Shown here: positions 25,801 to 34,405 of the stretch, in pieces
Position numbering within the stretch: position 1 is the first letter of the stretch
How the letters are laid out: each line of letters begins with the position of its first letter
Origin: Halomonadaceae bacterium T82-2
Lineage (GTDB): Bacteria; Pseudomonadota; Gammaproteobacteria; Pseudomonadales; Halomonadaceae
DNA length: 48,130 nucleotides
Assembly (NCBI GenBank): GCA_001577635.1
Contig: LSBP01000026.1
Span: forward strand, 1 to 48,130
Direction of reading: 5' to 3'
Translations under genes and position numbers: made by a program
Notes under the pieces: model-generated
The model's database searches: none
The model's input: the letters and a program-made list of their open reading frames with translations, nothing else
What the model was told of the DNA's origin: nothing

Positions 25801-27366
25801 ATGTCGATTCGATTGCCGGCCCGCCGCTGGTGGGCGCTGGGCTATCTGGGGCTGTGCATCGGTTACACGGCGACCACGGCCCTGGCCCTGCACCATGCAT
25901 GGACGCTGGCGGCTCTCCTGCTCTGGCTGGGGCTGGCCTGGCTGTTCCGCTGGGGGGACCCGCCCCACGCCCGCCGGGCCGCGAAAGCCTGGCCCTGGTC
26001 ATTGCTGCCGCTGGCATTGTGGTGGATCTACCTGTATCTGGCCGATACCTTCGGCAAGGTCGATGTCGGTGCGGTGGTCTTTCACCTCCAGGCCGGCATC
26101 GGGGAGAACGGCAGCGGTGAGCGCATCATCGCCGCCGTGATCTACACGCTGGCCGGGCTGGCGATGCTGGGAGCCGTTACCTGGCTGGTCCGCGCGGATC
26201 ACCGCTGGCGCCTGCTGGAGCGGCCGCTGGTGCTCTTCCTGCTGGCTTTCAATCCCTTGCTGTTCGGCCTCACCCTCCAGGGGGCCTCGATCGTCGCCGA
26301 CGACGGCGCCTGGCTGGAACGGCGCTACACGCCGCCGCGTATCGCCGCGAGCCCCGCCGACCCGCCCGACCTGATCTATCTCTACCTGGAAAGCACCGAA
26401 GCCACCTATGCGGACCGCGCACGCTTCGGCGACGCCTACGCCGACCTGCGCGCCCTCGGTGAGTCGGGTCTGGTCTTCCACGGTATCCGCCAGCTCGACA
26501 ACACCGGCTGGACGATGGCGGGGATGATCGCCAGCCAGTGCGGTACACCGCTGATGCCGGCCGGACTGATGCATGACAGCCAGTTCGAGCCACTGGAGCA
26601 TGTCGTGCCGGGCGTCGACTGCCTGGGCGACCTGCTCGACGACCAGGGATACCACCTGACCTTCATGGGCGGCGCGAGCAACCAGTTCGCCGGCAAGGGG
26701 TTGTACTATCGCGAGCACGGCTTCGATACCGTGCTCGGCCGTGACACGCTGCGCCGCCAGTTGGCCGACCCCGACTACCTCAACAGCTGGGGGCTCTACG
26801 ACGACTCGCTGCTCGACCTGGTCATCGAGCGGGTCCGTGACCTGAAGGCGCAACCGCAGCCCTTCGGCCTGTTCAGCATCACGCTCTCCGCCCATCCTCC
26901 CTACGGCCACCCTGCCCGCGCCTGCCGCGAACGTCAGGGCACCTTCGACGGCGAGGACATCCTCTACTCGGTGAAATGCACGGGCTGGCTGGCGCGACGC
27001 TTCGTCGAGCGGCTGCGCCGCGAGGGGCTGCTCGACAACACCCTGGTGGTGGTGGCCAGCGATCACCTGTCGATGAAGAACTCCGCCTGGCAGTCGCTGA
27101 TCGCCGGCCCCCGGGAAAACACCCTGATGCTGTTCGGCGACGGCATCCGCCCGGGTACGATTCGCCGCGAAGCCTCGATGGTCGACGTGCTGCCCACCCT
27201 GCTCGAGGCGATGGGCTTCACGGTACCGACCCATCGGGCCGGCCTGGGTGCCTCGCTGCTGTCCCCGGCTCGCACCCTGGTCGAGCGCCACGGCGTCGAG
27301 CCGCTCAACGAGCGCCTGCGCGCGGAGCGAGCCCTGCAGGAACGCCTGTGGACAAGCGGGGATTAA
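25801..27366 (+). CDS. OpgB-like phosphoglycerol transferase (sulfatase-fold membrane enzyme)
   Basis: This 521-residue protein has about four N-terminal transmembrane segments (to about residue 160) and a periplasmic alkaline-phosphatase/sulfatase-type domain. LIYLYLESTEATY supplies the first metal Glu, NTGWTMAGMIASQCG (234-248) the likely nucleophile Thr, and ASDHLSMKN with Asp421 and His422 the second metal site. E. coli OpgB (MdoB) has closely similar blocks and transfers phosphoglycerol to periplasmic glucans. Here the gene sits among LPS core genes, so LPS is an alternative target. AGGA is 10 bp before the ATG. The stop overlaps the convergent waaF stop by 4 bp. Confidence 0.82.
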   Translation: MSIRLPARRWWALGYLGLCIGYTATTALALHHAWTLAALLLWLGLAWLFRWGDPPHARRAAKAWPWSLLPLALWWIYLYLADTFGKVDVGAVVFHLQAGIGENGSGERIIAAVIYTLAGLAMLGAVTWLVRADHRWRLLERPLVLFLLAFNPLLFGLTLQGASIVADDGAWLERRYTPPRIAASPADPPDLIYLYLESTEATYADRARFGDAYADLRALGESGLVFHGIRQLDNTGWTMAGMIASQCGTPLMPAGLMHDSQFEPLEHVVPGVDCLGDLLDDQGYHLTFMGGASNQFAGKGLYYREHGFDTVLGRDTLRRQLADPDYLNSWGLYDDSLLDLVIERVRDLKAQPQPFGLFSITLSAHPPYGHPARACRERQGTFDGEDILYSVKCTGWLARRFVERLRREGLLDNTLVVVASDHLSMKNSAWQSLIAGPRENTLMLFGDGIRPGTIRREASMVDVLPTLLEAMGFTVPTHRAGLGASLLSPARTLVERHGVEPLNERLRAERALQERLWTSGD

Positions 27367-28406
27367 GCGCCCCCTGCCGGCCGGGCCAGGGGATCGATGG
27401 CCCGCAGCACCCGCGCCGGGCGAATATGATGCAGGCAGTTGGTATGGCCCAGCGGGCAGGTCCGCTGAAAACAGGGCGAGCAGTCCAGCGCCAGGTAGTG
27501 GATCTCGGCGTTGCCGGTGAGCGGCGGCGTGTAATCGGGCGATGACGAGCCGTAGATCGCCTGGATCCGCGTGCCGACGGCGGCGGCGACATGCATTAGG
27601 CCGGAGTCGTTGGTCACCACCTGCTCGCAGGCGGCCAGCAGATCCACGGCGTCGACCAGCCGGGTGCGACCACAGAGGTTGACGACGTGATCGAGCCCCT
27701 GAGCGATGGCATCGCCGTCCTCGGCGTCCTTGGGGCCGCCCAGCACCCACACGGCATAGCCCGCCGCAGTCAGCGACTCGGCAAGTTCGCGGAAATACGC
27801 GAGCGGCCACTGCTTGGCGGGCCCATACTCGGCGCCCGGCATCAGGCCGATCGTCGGCCGACCCTCGCCCAGTGCCAGTGTCTCGCACAGCCGCTGCTGG
27901 TTGTCGGGGTCGACCCGCAGGCGGGGGGCGGGGATCGGGAAGTCACCCTCTCCCGCCTCGCTGGCCTCGCGCCCCAGCGAAACGAAGCGCTTGACGGTCT
28001 GGTCGAGCACACGCTTGTCGAGCTTGCGACGCTCGGTGAGCAGCACCACGCGCTGTTCTCCGGTGAAGCCGACACGCGCGGGGATCCGCGCCAGAAACGG
28101 CACCAGCGCCGACTTCCACGAGCGCGGCAGGACGATCGCCCGGTCGAAGCGCCCCTTCAGCGAGCGGGCAACGTCACGGCGTGTCGCCCAGCCGAACTCG
28201 CCGTGCCCGACGTCGAGGGCGATCGCCTCGTCGACCTCGGGCATGCGCTCGAGAATCGGCAGCGACCAGCCCGGCGCCAGCACGCCGAGCCGGGCGCCGG
28301 GGTGACGCTGCTTGAGCGTGATGAACAGGCTCTGCGCCATGACCATGTCGCCGACCCAGGACGGGCCGACGACCAGCAGGCGTGGCGGCACGCGGGGATC
28401 AGCCAT
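27363..28406 (-). CDS. waaF: Lipopolysaccharide heptosyltransferase II
   Basis: WaaF transfers the second heptose from ADP-heptose to the core. The 347-residue GT9 protein has [19 protein letters not shown] at its start, [19 protein letters not shown] (195-213) with the typical Kx[24 protein letters not shown] and a Cys-rich end [17 protein letters not shown], all WaaF hallmarks. The ATG at 28406 lies inside the last codons of hldD (8-bp overlap), so hldD-waaF form an operon. Length agrees with E. coli (348). Confidence 0.96.
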   Translation of the reverse strand: MADPRVPPRLLVVGPSWVGDMVMAQSLFITLKQRHPGARLGVLAPGWSLPILERMPEVDEAIALDVGHGEFGWATRRDVARSLKGRFDRAIVLPRSWKSALVPFLARIPARVGFTGEQRVVLLTERRKLDKRVLDQTVKRFVSLGREASEAGEGDFPIPAPRLRVDPDNQQRLCETLALGEGRPTIGLMPGAEYGPAKQWPLAYFRELAESLTAAGYAVWVLGGPKDAEDGDAIAQGLDHVVNLCGRTRLVDAVDLLAACEQVVTNDSGLMHVAAAVGTRIQAIYGSSSPDYTPPLTGNAEIHYLALDCSPCFQRTCPLGHTNCLHHIRPARVLRAIDPLARPAGGA

Positions 28407-29355
28407 TCAGCTGGTCCAGATAGGCCCGAACGCCTTCGCGCACGGTCCTGAACTCGGCCGTGTAGCCGGCCTCGCGCAAGCGCGTGATGTCGGCGCGCGT
28501 GTAGCTCTGGTAGCGGCCCTTGAGCCCCTCGGGGAAGTCGATGTACTCGATTTCGCCCTTGCCGTAGTAGTCGATCACCGTCTCGGCGATCGCCTTGAAG
28601 GGCTCGGCACGGCCGGTCCCCAGGTTGAAGACGCCGGAGACCTCGGGATGCTCGAGGAACCACAGATTGACGTCGACCACATCGCCCACGTAGACGAAGT
28701 CACGGCTCTGCATGCCGGCCTCGTAGCCGTCCCAGGCCCCGAACAGCTTCGGATTCTCGCCCGCCTGTACCTGAGTGTGATGATGGAAGGCCACGCTGGC
28801 CATCTTGCCCTTGTGCTGCTCGCGGGGGCCGTAGACGTTGAAGTAGCGGAAACCCACCACCTGGCTGGTGAAGTCGTCCCAGCGGGCCCGCACGTACTGG
28901 TCGAAGAGCAGCTTGGAGTAACCGTAGACGTTGAGCGGCTTCTCGTGCTCCGGCGCCTCGACGAACACTTCGCTGCCGCCGTAGGTGGCCGCCGACGACG
29001 CATACAGGAAAGGGATGCGCTTGTGCTGGCAGTAGTTCAGCAGCACCTTGGAATACTCGAAGTTGTTGTCGAGCATGAACTTGCCGTCCCACTCGGTGGT
29101 GTCCGAGCAGGCGCCCTCGTGAAAGATCGCCTCGATCGGCGGCAGGCTGGCGGGCTCGCCGCGCAGCTCGGCCTTCACCCGCGCCAGGAAATCGTCCTTG
29201 TCGAGGTAGTCCCCCAGGGTGCAGTCGGCCAGATTGACGAACTGGGTGCCGTCCGTCAGGTCGTCGACCACCAGCACGTCGTCGTGGCCGCGCGCGTTGA
29301 GCGCCTTCACCAGATTGGCGCCGATGAAGCCGGCGCCGCCCGTCACTACGATCAT
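28399..29355 (-). CDS. hldD: ADP-L-glycero-D-manno-heptose 6-epimerase
   Basis: HldD inverts C6 of ADP-heptose, the last step before heptosyl transfer. The 318-residue SDR protein has the NADP loop [12 protein letters not shown] (4-15), the family segment [22 protein letters not shown] (118-126) and the catalytic pair Tyr144/Lys148 in NVYGYSK. The ATG at 29355 has AGAGGA about 10 bp upstream. A 7-residue longer frame is open but not family-like. The dispersed repeat lies 83 bp upstream in the same orientation. Confidence 0.97.
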   Translation of the reverse strand: MIVVTGGAGFIGANLVKALNARGHDDVLVVDDLTDGTQFVNLADCTLGDYLDKDDFLARVKAELRGEPASLPPIEAIFHEGACSDTTEWDGKFMLDNNFEYSKVLLNYCQHKRIPFLYASSAATYGGSEVFVEAPEHEKPLNVYGYSKLLFDQYVRARWDDFTSQVVGFRYFNVYGPREQHKGKMASVAFHHHTQVQAGENPKLFGAWDGYEAGMQSRDFVYVGDVVDVNLWFLEHPEVSGVFNLGTGRAEPFKAIAETVIDYYGKGEIEYIDFPEGLKGRYQSYTRADITRLREAGYTAEFRTVREGVRAYLDQLNG

Positions 29356-29438
29356 TTCAGCAATCCTCTGTGGCATGAGCGTCCCGCGCGAACCGTCCAG
29401 CTCGGTCAGGGCTATCGCGGAAAGCGGTATCCTTGTCC

Positions 29439-29524
29439 CTCAGGGCTGATCCGTCGGCAGACCTGCGAGGAGGCGCTATGAACCCGTCCTTGGGCGCTAC
29501 CGACGCCATCCATGGCGTCGAACC
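29439..29524 (-). repeat. Dispersed 86-bp hairpin-bearing repeat, copy 2
   Basis: The reverse complement is about 80% identical to 7027-7112. Its hairpin (29501-29508 with 29513-29520) has three stem pairs that differ from copy 1, each with both partners changed. It points towards hldD and fills much of the 309-bp hldD-glyQ gap. The rest of that gap holds a possible glyQ promoter and no credible gene. Confidence 0.8.
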
Positions 29525-29619
29525 TCCTCTTCGGTCTGCCCCCGGCGCCCCTCGCCATGAACCACGGGGATGGCTCTGGCAATTCGGCACGGTGCCTATA
29601 ACCGATTAACCGCTAATTG

Positions 29620-29625
29620 TATACT
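29620..29625 (+). promoter_or_regulatory. Candidate glyQ -10 element
   Basis: TATACT lies 39 bp upstream of the glyQ ATG in a locally AT-rich stretch. I see no good -35 hexamer 16-18 bp upstream, so this is only a partial promoter match. Confidence 0.35.
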
Positions 29626-29664
29626 TGGCGGTTCGTGAATTCATGGGCCAACGGTGACCCTCAA

Positions 29665-30612
<948 letters not shown>

Positions 30613-30614
30613 GC

Positions 30615-32681
30615 ATGGCTTCCAATACCCTACTGGTCGAACTGGGCGTCGAGGAACTGCCGCCGGGTGCCATCGATGCCCTGGCCGACGGCCTGGCCGA
30701 CGGCCTCGTCGCCGGGCTGCGCGAGGCGGAAGTTTCCTTCGGCGACGTCCGGGCCTACGCCACGCCGCGTCGCCTGGCCGTGCAGATTCGCGAGCTGGCC
30801 GACAAGCAGCCCGACCGTGAGATCGAGCGTCGCGGCCCGGCGCTGGCCGCGGCCTTCAAGGACGGCCAGCCGACCAGGGCCGCCGAGGGCTTCGCGCGCT
30901 CCTGCGGCGTCACGGTGGATGAGCTGATCCACCTGGAAACCGACAAGGGCACCTGGCTGGGCCATCGTTACGAGCAGCCGGGCGAGGCGGTCAGCGCCCT
31001 GCTGCCGGCGATCCTCGAGCGTGCCGTCGCCGGCCTGCCGGTACCCAAGAACATGCGCTGGGGCGCCTCGCGCATCGAGTTCTCGCGGCCCGTGCACTGG
31101 CTGGTCACGCTCTACGGCAGCGACGTGGTCGCGGCCGAGGTGCTGGGGCTCGAGGCCGGCCGCGAGACGCGTGGCCATCGCTTTCATGCGCCGGAGCCAA
31201 TCGTCCTGGAACACGCCGACGACTACCTTCCGACCCTCGAGGACGCCTATGTGCTGGCCGACCGCCGGGTCCGCCGCGAGCGCATCCGCGAGCAGGTGCT
31301 GGCCGAGGCCGAGGTCCAGGACGCCACCGCGGTCATCGACCCGGCGCTGCTCGACGAGGTCAGCGGCCTGGTGGAATGGCCGGTGGCACTGACCGGCAGC
31401 TTCGACGACCGCTTCCTCGAGGTGCCGGCGGAATGCCTGATCTCGTCGATGAAGGCCAACCAGAAGTACTTCCACCTGCTGGACGCCGACGGCAAGCTCA
31501 AGCCGCTGTTCATCACCATTTCGAACATCGACAGCCGTGACCCGCAGCAGGTCATCGAAGGCAACGAGAAGGTGATTCGCCCACGCCTGGCCGACGCCGC
31601 CTTCTTCTACGAGACCGACCTTCGCCACAGCCTGGTCTCGCGCCGCGAGGGGCTGGGCAGCGTGGTCTTCCAGCAGCAGCTGGGCACGCTGGCCGACAAG
31701 GCTGACCGCAGCGAGGCGACGGCCCGCTTCATCGCCGAACGCATCGCCGGCGACGCCGAGCACGCCGGCCGCGCCGCCCAGCTGGCCAAGTGCGACCTGG
31801 TCAGCGAGATGGTCCTCGAGTTCCCCGAGCTGCAGGGCATCATGGGCTGCTACTATGCGCGCCACGACGGCGAGCCCGAGGAGGTCGCCCAGGCGCTGCA
31901 CGAGCAGTACCTGCCGCGCTTCGCCAGCGACGCCGTGCCGGCCACCAAAACCGGACTGGCCCTGGCCCTGGCCGACCGCCTCGATACCCTGACCGGCATC
32001 TTCGGCATCGGGGCGCGCCCCACCGGGGCCAAGGACCCGTTCGCCCTGCGCCGGGCCGCGATCGGCGTGCTCAATATCCTGATCAAGGCCGAGCTCGACC
32101 TGGATCTGCGCGAGCTGCTCGAGGAGGCCGCCGCCCAGCACCGCCACCTGCCCAAGGCCGAGGGACTGGTCGACACGGTGCTCGAGTACATGCTCGACCG
32201 CTTCCGGGCCTGGACCCAGGACGAAGGCATCCCCGTCGAGGTCTACCTCGCCGTGCGCTCGCGCCCGGTCACCCGGCCGCTGGATTTCGCCCGCCGCATC
32301 CATGCCGTCAGCGCCTTCAGCCACCGCGAGGAAGCCGCCGCCCTGGCCGCCGCCAACAAGCGCGTGTCCAACATCCTCGCCAAGCAGGCCGACGATGTCG
32401 CCGAAGAGGTCGATGCCACCCTGCTCGAATCCGATGCCGAGCGCGCCCTGGCCGACGCCCTGGCCGCCCGTCGCCGCGAGGTCGCGCCGCTGATCGCCGA
32501 GGCCCGCTACAGCGAGGCTCTCGATGCATTGGCGGCGCTGCGCGAGCCGGTGGACACCTTCTTCGACGAGGTTATGGTCATGGCCGACGATCAGGCGGTG
32601 CGCCGCAATCGCCTGGCGCTGCTGGCCGACCTGCAGGGGCTGTTCCTCGAAGTCGCCGATATCGCCGAGCTGCCGCAGTAA
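30615..32681 (+). CDS. glyS: Glycine--tRNA ligase beta subunit
   Basis: GlyS provides tRNA recognition and completes the glycyl-tRNA synthetase. The 688-residue protein (E. coli 689) begins TLLVELGVEELPPGAI and has NMRWGASRIEFSRPVHWL, the CLISSMKANQKYF segment, an HD-like region and a C-terminal anticodon-binding domain. A TTG at 30609 overlapping the glyQ stop lies closer to the GGGAG site than the ATG at 30615, so translation may start there; the ATG is given. A strong terminator follows at 32707-32734. Confidence 0.97.
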   Translation: MASNTLLVELGVEELPPGAIDALADGLADGLVAGLREAEVSFGDVRAYATPRRLAVQIRELADKQPDREIERRGPALAAAFKDGQPTRAAEGFARSCGVTVDELIHLETDKGTWLGHRYEQPGEAVSALLPAILERAVAGLPVPKNMRWGASRIEFSRPVHWLVTLYGSDVVAAEVLGLEAGRETRGHRFHAPEPIVLEHADDYLPTLEDAYVLADRRVRRERIREQVLAEAEVQDATAVIDPALLDEVSGLVEWPVALTGSFDDRFLEVPAECLISSMKANQKYFHLLDADGKLKPLFITISNIDSRDPQQVIEGNEKVIRPRLADAAFFYETDLRHSLVSRREGLGSVVFQQQLGTLADKADRSEATARFIAERIAGDAEHAGRAAQLAKCDLVSEMVLEFPELQGIMGCYYARHDGEPEEVAQALHEQYLPRFASDAVPATKTGLALALADRLDTLTGIFGIGARPTGAKDPFALRRAAIGVLNILIKAELDLDLRELLEEAAAQHRHLPKAEGLVDTVLEYMLDRFRAWTQDEGIPVEVYLAVRSRPVTRPLDFARRIHAVSAFSHREEAAALAAANKRVSNILAKQADDVAEEVDATLLESDAERALADALAARRREVAPLIAEARYSEALDALAALREPVDTFFDEVMVMADDQAVRRNRLALLADLQGLFLEVADIAELPQ

Positions 32682-32706
32682 GCCTGCGGCTCATCTGCCA
32701 CCCGAA

Positions 32707-32734
32707 ACGCCGGTGCCGATGCACCGGCGTTTTT
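32707..32734 (+). terminator. Rho-independent terminator after glyS
   Basis: ACGCCGGTGC and GCACCGGCGT form a perfect 10-bp stem with a CGAT tetraloop, followed by TTTT. It starts 25 bp after the glyS stop. Confidence 0.9.
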
Positions 32735-32754
32735 CGTTGGCGCGGGTTCCGCGA

Positions 32755-32770
32755 TGTTTCACGTGAAACA
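32755..32770. promoter_or_regulatory. parS: parS site 1
   Basis: TGTTTCACGTGAAACA is an exact match to the near-universal ParB-binding parS palindrome. Symmetry extends to 20 bp here (GAT...ATC at the ends). It lies between glyS and gmhB. Confidence 0.95.
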
Positions 32771-32800
32771 TCATCCCGCCTCTCGAGACCCGTCGCCCGT

Positions 32801-32816
32801 TGTTTCACGTGAAACA
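32801..32816. promoter_or_regulatory. parS: parS site 2
   Basis: A second identical 16-bp parS lies 46 bp from site 1 in the same intergenic region, making a tandem pair for ParB loading. Confidence 0.95.
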
Positions 32817-32852
32817 CCCGCCTACACTGGCCTTTTGCGTCAGGTGCGCCCC

Positions 32853-33419
32853 ATGACCGACAAGCTCGTCATCCTCGATCGCGACGGCGTCATCAACCAC
32901 GACTCCGACGCCTACATCAAGTCGGCCGACGAATTCCGGCCCTATCCGCAGGCCGTCGACGCCATCGTCCGGCTCTGCCACGCCGGCTTTCAGGTCGCCA
33001 TGGCCACCAACCAGTCGGGGCTCGCCCGCGGCTACTTCGACCGGGCCACGCTGGAGGCCATGCACTGCCGGCTGCAGCAGCGCCTCGCCGAGCGCGGCGC
33101 CAGGCTCGCCCACATCGCCGTCTGCCCGCATGGCCCGGACGACGGCTGCGACTGCCGCAAGCCCCGCCCCGGCCTGCTGGAAGACATTCGCCACTCGCTC
33201 GGCCTGCGCTCGCTGAAGGGCGCCTGGATGGTCGGCGACAGCCTGCGCGACATCGAGGCCGGCCGTGCCGCGGGATGTCGCGTGGCGCTGGTACGCACCG
33301 GCAAGGGCCGACGGACTCTCGAGCACCATGCCGAGGCGCTCGCCGACGTGTCCGTGCACGATGATCTCGCGGCCTTCGTCGAGGCCCTGCTGACCGGCCG
33401 CACCACCCGGGCGAGCTGA
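32853..33419 (+). CDS. gmhB: D-glycero-beta-D-manno-heptose 1,7-bisphosphate 7-phosphatase
   Basis: GmhB dephosphorylates heptose bisphosphate in ADP-heptose synthesis. The 188-residue HAD-superfamily protein has LDRDGVIN with the nucleophile Asp9 and acid Asp11, TNQSGLARG, the zinc-binding CPHGPDDGCDC (Cys91, His93, Cys99, Cys101) and KPRPGLL. The frame is open upstream through both parS sites, which translate as FHVKH and VSRET, but the family start is the ATG at 32853. It lies away from hldD and hldE, next to glyS and a LysR gene 12 bp downstream. Confidence 0.95.
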   Translation: MTDKLVILDRDGVINHDSDAYIKSADEFRPYPQAVDAIVRLCHAGFQVAMATNQSGLARGYFDRATLEAMHCRLQQRLAERGARLAHIAVCPHGPDDGCDCRKPRPGLLEDIRHSLGLRSLKGAWMVGDSLRDIEAGRAAGCRVALVRTGKGRRTLEHHAEALADVSVHDDLAAFVEALLTGRTTRAS

Positions 33420-33431
33420 TCCGGAGCACGC

Positions 33432-34310
33432 ATGGACCATCGTCAGCTGACCTTCCTGGTCGCCCTCGCCCGGGAGCGACATTTCGGCCGCGCCGCCGAG
33501 GCCTGTCACGTCACGCAGCCGACGCTCTCGGCCCGCCTGCAGCAGCTCGAGGAGGAGCTGGGCACGCCGCTGATTCGACGCAGCCGCCGCTTCGAGGGAC
33601 TGACACCCGAGGGCCAGCGGGTGCTCGCCCATGCCCACCGCATCCTCGACGAATTCGATGCCCTGCGTGCCGACGTCGGCCCCGACACCGCGCCTAGCGG
33701 CTGCCTGAGCCTGGGCGTGATCCCCACGGCACTGTATGCCCTCGACGCACGGCTGCCGGCGCTGCGCCGCGCCTTTCCCCGGCTGCGCCTTCACGTTCGC
33801 GAACTGGCCACGCCGGCCCTCGCCCAGGGGCTCGAGGACGGCTCGCTGGATCTGGTGCTGGGCTACACCGACGCCCCGGCCATGGCCGGCTACGCGCACC
33901 ACGAACTCTACCGCGAGCAGCCCGCCCTGATTGCCTCTCAGGCCCATTTCACCCTGCCCGAGGCCCCCCACTGGCAGGCGCTCGGCCAGTGGCCGCTGTG
34001 CCTGCTGACGCCGGAGATGGAGCATCGCAAGCGGCTCGAGACACGGCTGGCCGAACACGGCATCGCGGTGGCCCCGGTCGTCGAGGCCAATTCGATCGCC
34101 ACCCTGGAAGCCATGCTGCAGGCCGGCGTCGGTGCCAGCGTGCTGCCGGCGCACTTCGCCGAACGCGCCACCAGCCCGGCGCCATTGATCGCCCGCCGCC
34201 TGCCCGGCGACGGGGATCGCATCGGCCTGCTGTGGCACGCCAGCCGTGCGCCCAGCCGGCGTCTTCAGGCTGCCCTGTCGCTGTGGCAGGCCGACGCCGA
34301 GACGGCATGA
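33432..34310 (+). CDS. LysR-family transcriptional regulator
   Basis: This 292-residue protein has a LysR winged helix-turn-helix at the N-terminus (HFGRAAEACHVTQPTLSARLQ near 17-37, named here by its ends HFGRAAE and TLSARLQ) and a type-2 periplasmic-binding-like effector domain (about 90-290). The phrase CHVTQPTLS resembles OxyR-type members, but I do not see the paired cysteines expected in OxyR. The effector is unknown. It starts 12 bp after gmhB and is 95 bp upstream of a molybdopterin oxidoreductase on the same strand, which it probably regulates. Confidence 0.9.
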   Translation: MDHRQLTFLVALARERHFGRAAEACHVTQPTLSARLQQLEEELGTPLIRRSRRFEGLTPEGQRVLAHAHRILDEFDALRADVGPDTAPSGCLSLGVIPTALYALDARLPALRRAFPRLRLHVRELATPALAQGLEDGSLDLVLGYTDAPAMAGYAHHELYREQPALIASQAHFTLPEAPHWQALGQWPLCLLTPEMEHRKRLETRLAEHGIAVAPVVEANSIATLEAMLQAGVGASVLPAHFAERATSPAPLIARRLPGDGDRIGLLWHASRAPSRRLQAALSLWQADAETA

Positions 34311-34405
34311 TCGGCGGCGTCTATCGTCTCATCCGTCAGAACAATTGGTCGCCGACGCGGGATCGCCGTAAGCTGAAAGGCTGAACCGACTGCCGGAGCT
34401 TGCCC

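Noticed and set aside
30630-32324. 564-codon antisense frame opposite glyS
   Set aside because: It is a codon-bias shadow of a certain gene, with low-complexity composition and no recognisable domain. The same applies to the long antisense frames opposite gpmI, gyrB, dnaA, yidC and the molybdopterin oxidoreductase gene.
32754-32852. N-terminal extension of gmhB through both parS sites
   Set aside because: The added residues are translations of the palindromes (FHVKH, VSRET) and have no counterpart in the GmhB family.
33432-34310. Calling the LysR gene oxyR
   Set aside because: The helix-turn-helix resembles OxyR-type regulators, but I could not find the paired redox cysteines that define OxyR.
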